Source of the DNA: Thiohalocapsa halophila | GTDB taxonomy: Bacteria > Pseudomonadota > Gammaproteobacteria > Chromatiales > Chromatiaceae | Assembly (NCBI RefSeq): GCF_016583825.1 | Contig: NZ_NRRV01000011.1 | Location: 1-64,000, forward strand | Length of the DNA stretch: 64,000 bases | Reading direction: 5' to 3' | Part shown: piece after piece, positions 63,137-64,000 of the stretch | Numbering within the stretch: position 1 is the first letter of the stretch | Layout of the letters: every line of letters begins with the position of its first letter | Position numbers and translations under genes: made by a program | Notes under the pieces: generated by a model | The model's input: only the letters and a program-made list of their open reading frames with translations | The model's database searches: none | What the model was told of the DNA's origin: nothing

Positions 63137-63844
63137 TCACGGCGACGGCCGCTGGTCCTCCGACACCTCGTAGCGATAGCCCACGCCATACACGGAGTGG
63201 ATCAGCTCCTGCCCGGGCGGCAGGATCTCGGCGAGGCGGCGACGGAGCTTTTTCACGTGGCTGTCGATGGTGCGGTCGGAGACCACCCGGTGGTCGTCGT
63301 AGATGCGCTCCATGAGCCGGGCGCGGGAGAAGATCCGGCCCGGGGCGCGCACCAAGGCCTTGAGCAGTGCGTATTCCACGGCGGTGAGCTGGATGGTGCC
63401 GCCGTTGGCACGCACCCGCAGGCTGTCGTCGTCCAGCCACAGCGGCCCGGCGTCGGTCGTCGGCGGCGACAGGCGCTCGGCCCGGGTGCGGCGCAGCACC
63501 GCCTTGACCCGTGCCACCACCTCCCGCGGGCTGTAGGGCTTGCAGACATAGTCGTCGGCGCCGAGCTCCAGGCCCAGCAGGCGGTCGATCTCCTCCACCC
63601 GGGCCGTGGTCATGACGATGGGCACCTGCGAGAAGGCGCGCACCTGCCGGCAGATGTCGAGGCCGTCGGTGCCCGGCAGCATCAGGTCCAGCAGCACCAG
63701 CGCCGGCTGATGCTCGCGAATCCACTCCACGGCGCCGGTGCCGGTGTGCAGGCAATGGGTCGTGAAGCCTGCGGCCTGTAGGTAGTCCGCCAGCAATGCC
63801 GCGAGGCGCGTCTCGTCTTCGACGATGAGGATGTGGCTGCGCAT
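63137..63844 (-). CDS. OmpR-family response regulator (BaeR-like)
   Basis: A 235-residue regulator. The receiver domain has HILIVEDETRLAALLADYLQ, phospho-acceptor Asp in LVLLDLMLPGTDGLDICRQV, and Lys in DYVCKPYSPREVVARVKAVL. The winged-helix output domain includes LTAVEYALLKALVRAPGRIF and DRTIDSHVKKLRRRL with VYGVGYRYE. It resembles BaeR and may control the downstream Spy/CpxP-like gene. The sensor kinase gene ends 1 base upstream. Confidence 0.93.
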   Translation of the reverse strand: MRSHILIVEDETRLAALLADYLQAAGFTTHCLHTGTGAVEWIREHQPALVLLDLMLPGTDGLDICRQVRAFSQVPIVMTTARVEEIDRLLGLELGADDYVCKPYSPREVVARVKAVLRRTRAERLSPPTTDAGPLWLDDDSLRVRANGGTIQLTAVEYALLKALVRAPGRIFSRARLMERIYDDHRVVSDRTIDSHVKKLRRRLAEILPPGQELIHSVYGVGYRYEVSEDQRPSP

Positions 63845-63845
63845 G

Positions 63846-64000
63846 TCAGCGGTCTCCGGCGCTGTGGGCTGCGGTGCCTGGATGTCCGCTGTTATAGCGC
63901 GAGCGGGCGCCGTCTGCCGCTGAGGCGAGGGGCAGCGCCACCTGCACCCGCAACCCGCCGAGGGGCGAGGCGGCGGCGCTGATGGCCCCGCCATGGGCGG
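63846..64000 (-). CDS. sensor histidine kinase, C-terminal end (partial)
   Basis: The last about 50 residues of a histidine kinase that runs off the right edge. The segment AHGGAISAAASPLGGLRVQV then ALPLA is the usual end of the ATPase domain in BaeS/EnvZ-type kinases (HGG...G). It stops one base before the response regulator start, so the pair is an operon with kinase first. Confidence 0.75.
   Translation of the reverse strand, partial: AHGGAISAAASPLGGLRVQVALPLASAADGARSRYNSGHPGTAAHSAGDR

Overview
The window reads as high-GC chromosome of a gammaproteobacterium, most likely a purple sulfur bacterium or close relative (Chromatiaceae-like). The reasons are a two-cysteine DsrC-type sulfur-trafficking protein, a nickel ECF transporter with NikR, cytochrome bd of the long-Q-loop type, an encapsulated-ferritin gene, a GpgS-like osmolyte glycosyltransferase, and many intergenic palindromic repeats. 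This placement is inferred from gene content; no marker rRNA is present.

Layout. 0.4-9.9 kb: an isoprenylcysteine-methyltransferase-like protein, a circularly permuted ATP-grasp/alpha-E protein coupled to a transglutaminase, mtnC, a peroxiredoxin, an XpaC-like membrane protein with an unlisted 43-residue partner, and small membrane or lipid-binding proteins. 9.9-11.6 kb: a decayed defence/toxin stretch in which vapBC survives, with a perfect palindrome in front of vapB. 11.7 kb: initiator tRNA-Met with promoter and terminator. 12-18 kb: two c-type cytochromes, a CrtC/AttH-like lipocalin protein, an M48 peptidase and an RNase J-like hydrolase. 19-24 kb: a seven-unit REPIN array, then the glyoxylate-branch genes aceK, rraA and aceA. 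24-30 kb: bolA, an alanine/glycine:cation symporter, then tonB, a DUF3050 protein and a HugZ-like protein that look like a heme/iron locus. 30-34.6 kb: a short DsrC paralogue, a 74-residue protein, a large hybrid histidine kinase and a response regulator. 36-38 kb: a MITE-like element with terminal inverted repeats, and an ECF sigma factor translationally coupled to a receiver protein. 38.5-41.5 kb: an IS21-family element whose istA carries a frameshift.

42.3-48 kb: the nickel uptake genes nikK and nikM are separated from nikL, nikQ, nikO and nikR by an inserted XPF/ERCC4-type nuclease gene and an IS630 remnant. Both halves carry a GTATGA-N15-TCATAY palindrome upstream, so NikR control seems to have survived the split. 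48.4-54.7 kb: katG, then cydA, cydB and the tiny cydX. 54.7-57 kb: gene-poor, with a second MITE-like copy, a cas6 N-terminal fragment and a JAMM-motif lipoprotein. 57-64 kb: a DUF2333 protein, a GPH-type transporter, encapsulated ferritin, a GpgS-like enzyme, a membrane protein, a Spy/CpxP-like protein, and an OmpR-type regulator followed by the end of its sensor kinase, which runs off the window.

The main themes are redox and oxidative stress (peroxiredoxin, katG, cydABX), metal homeostasis (nickel, heme, ferritin) and sulfur-linked signalling. The most unusual non-coding content is the set of palindromic repeat families: the REPIN array, three GTAGGGTGGAC doublets, the paired MITE-like elements, and hairpins built from short-period tandem repeats.
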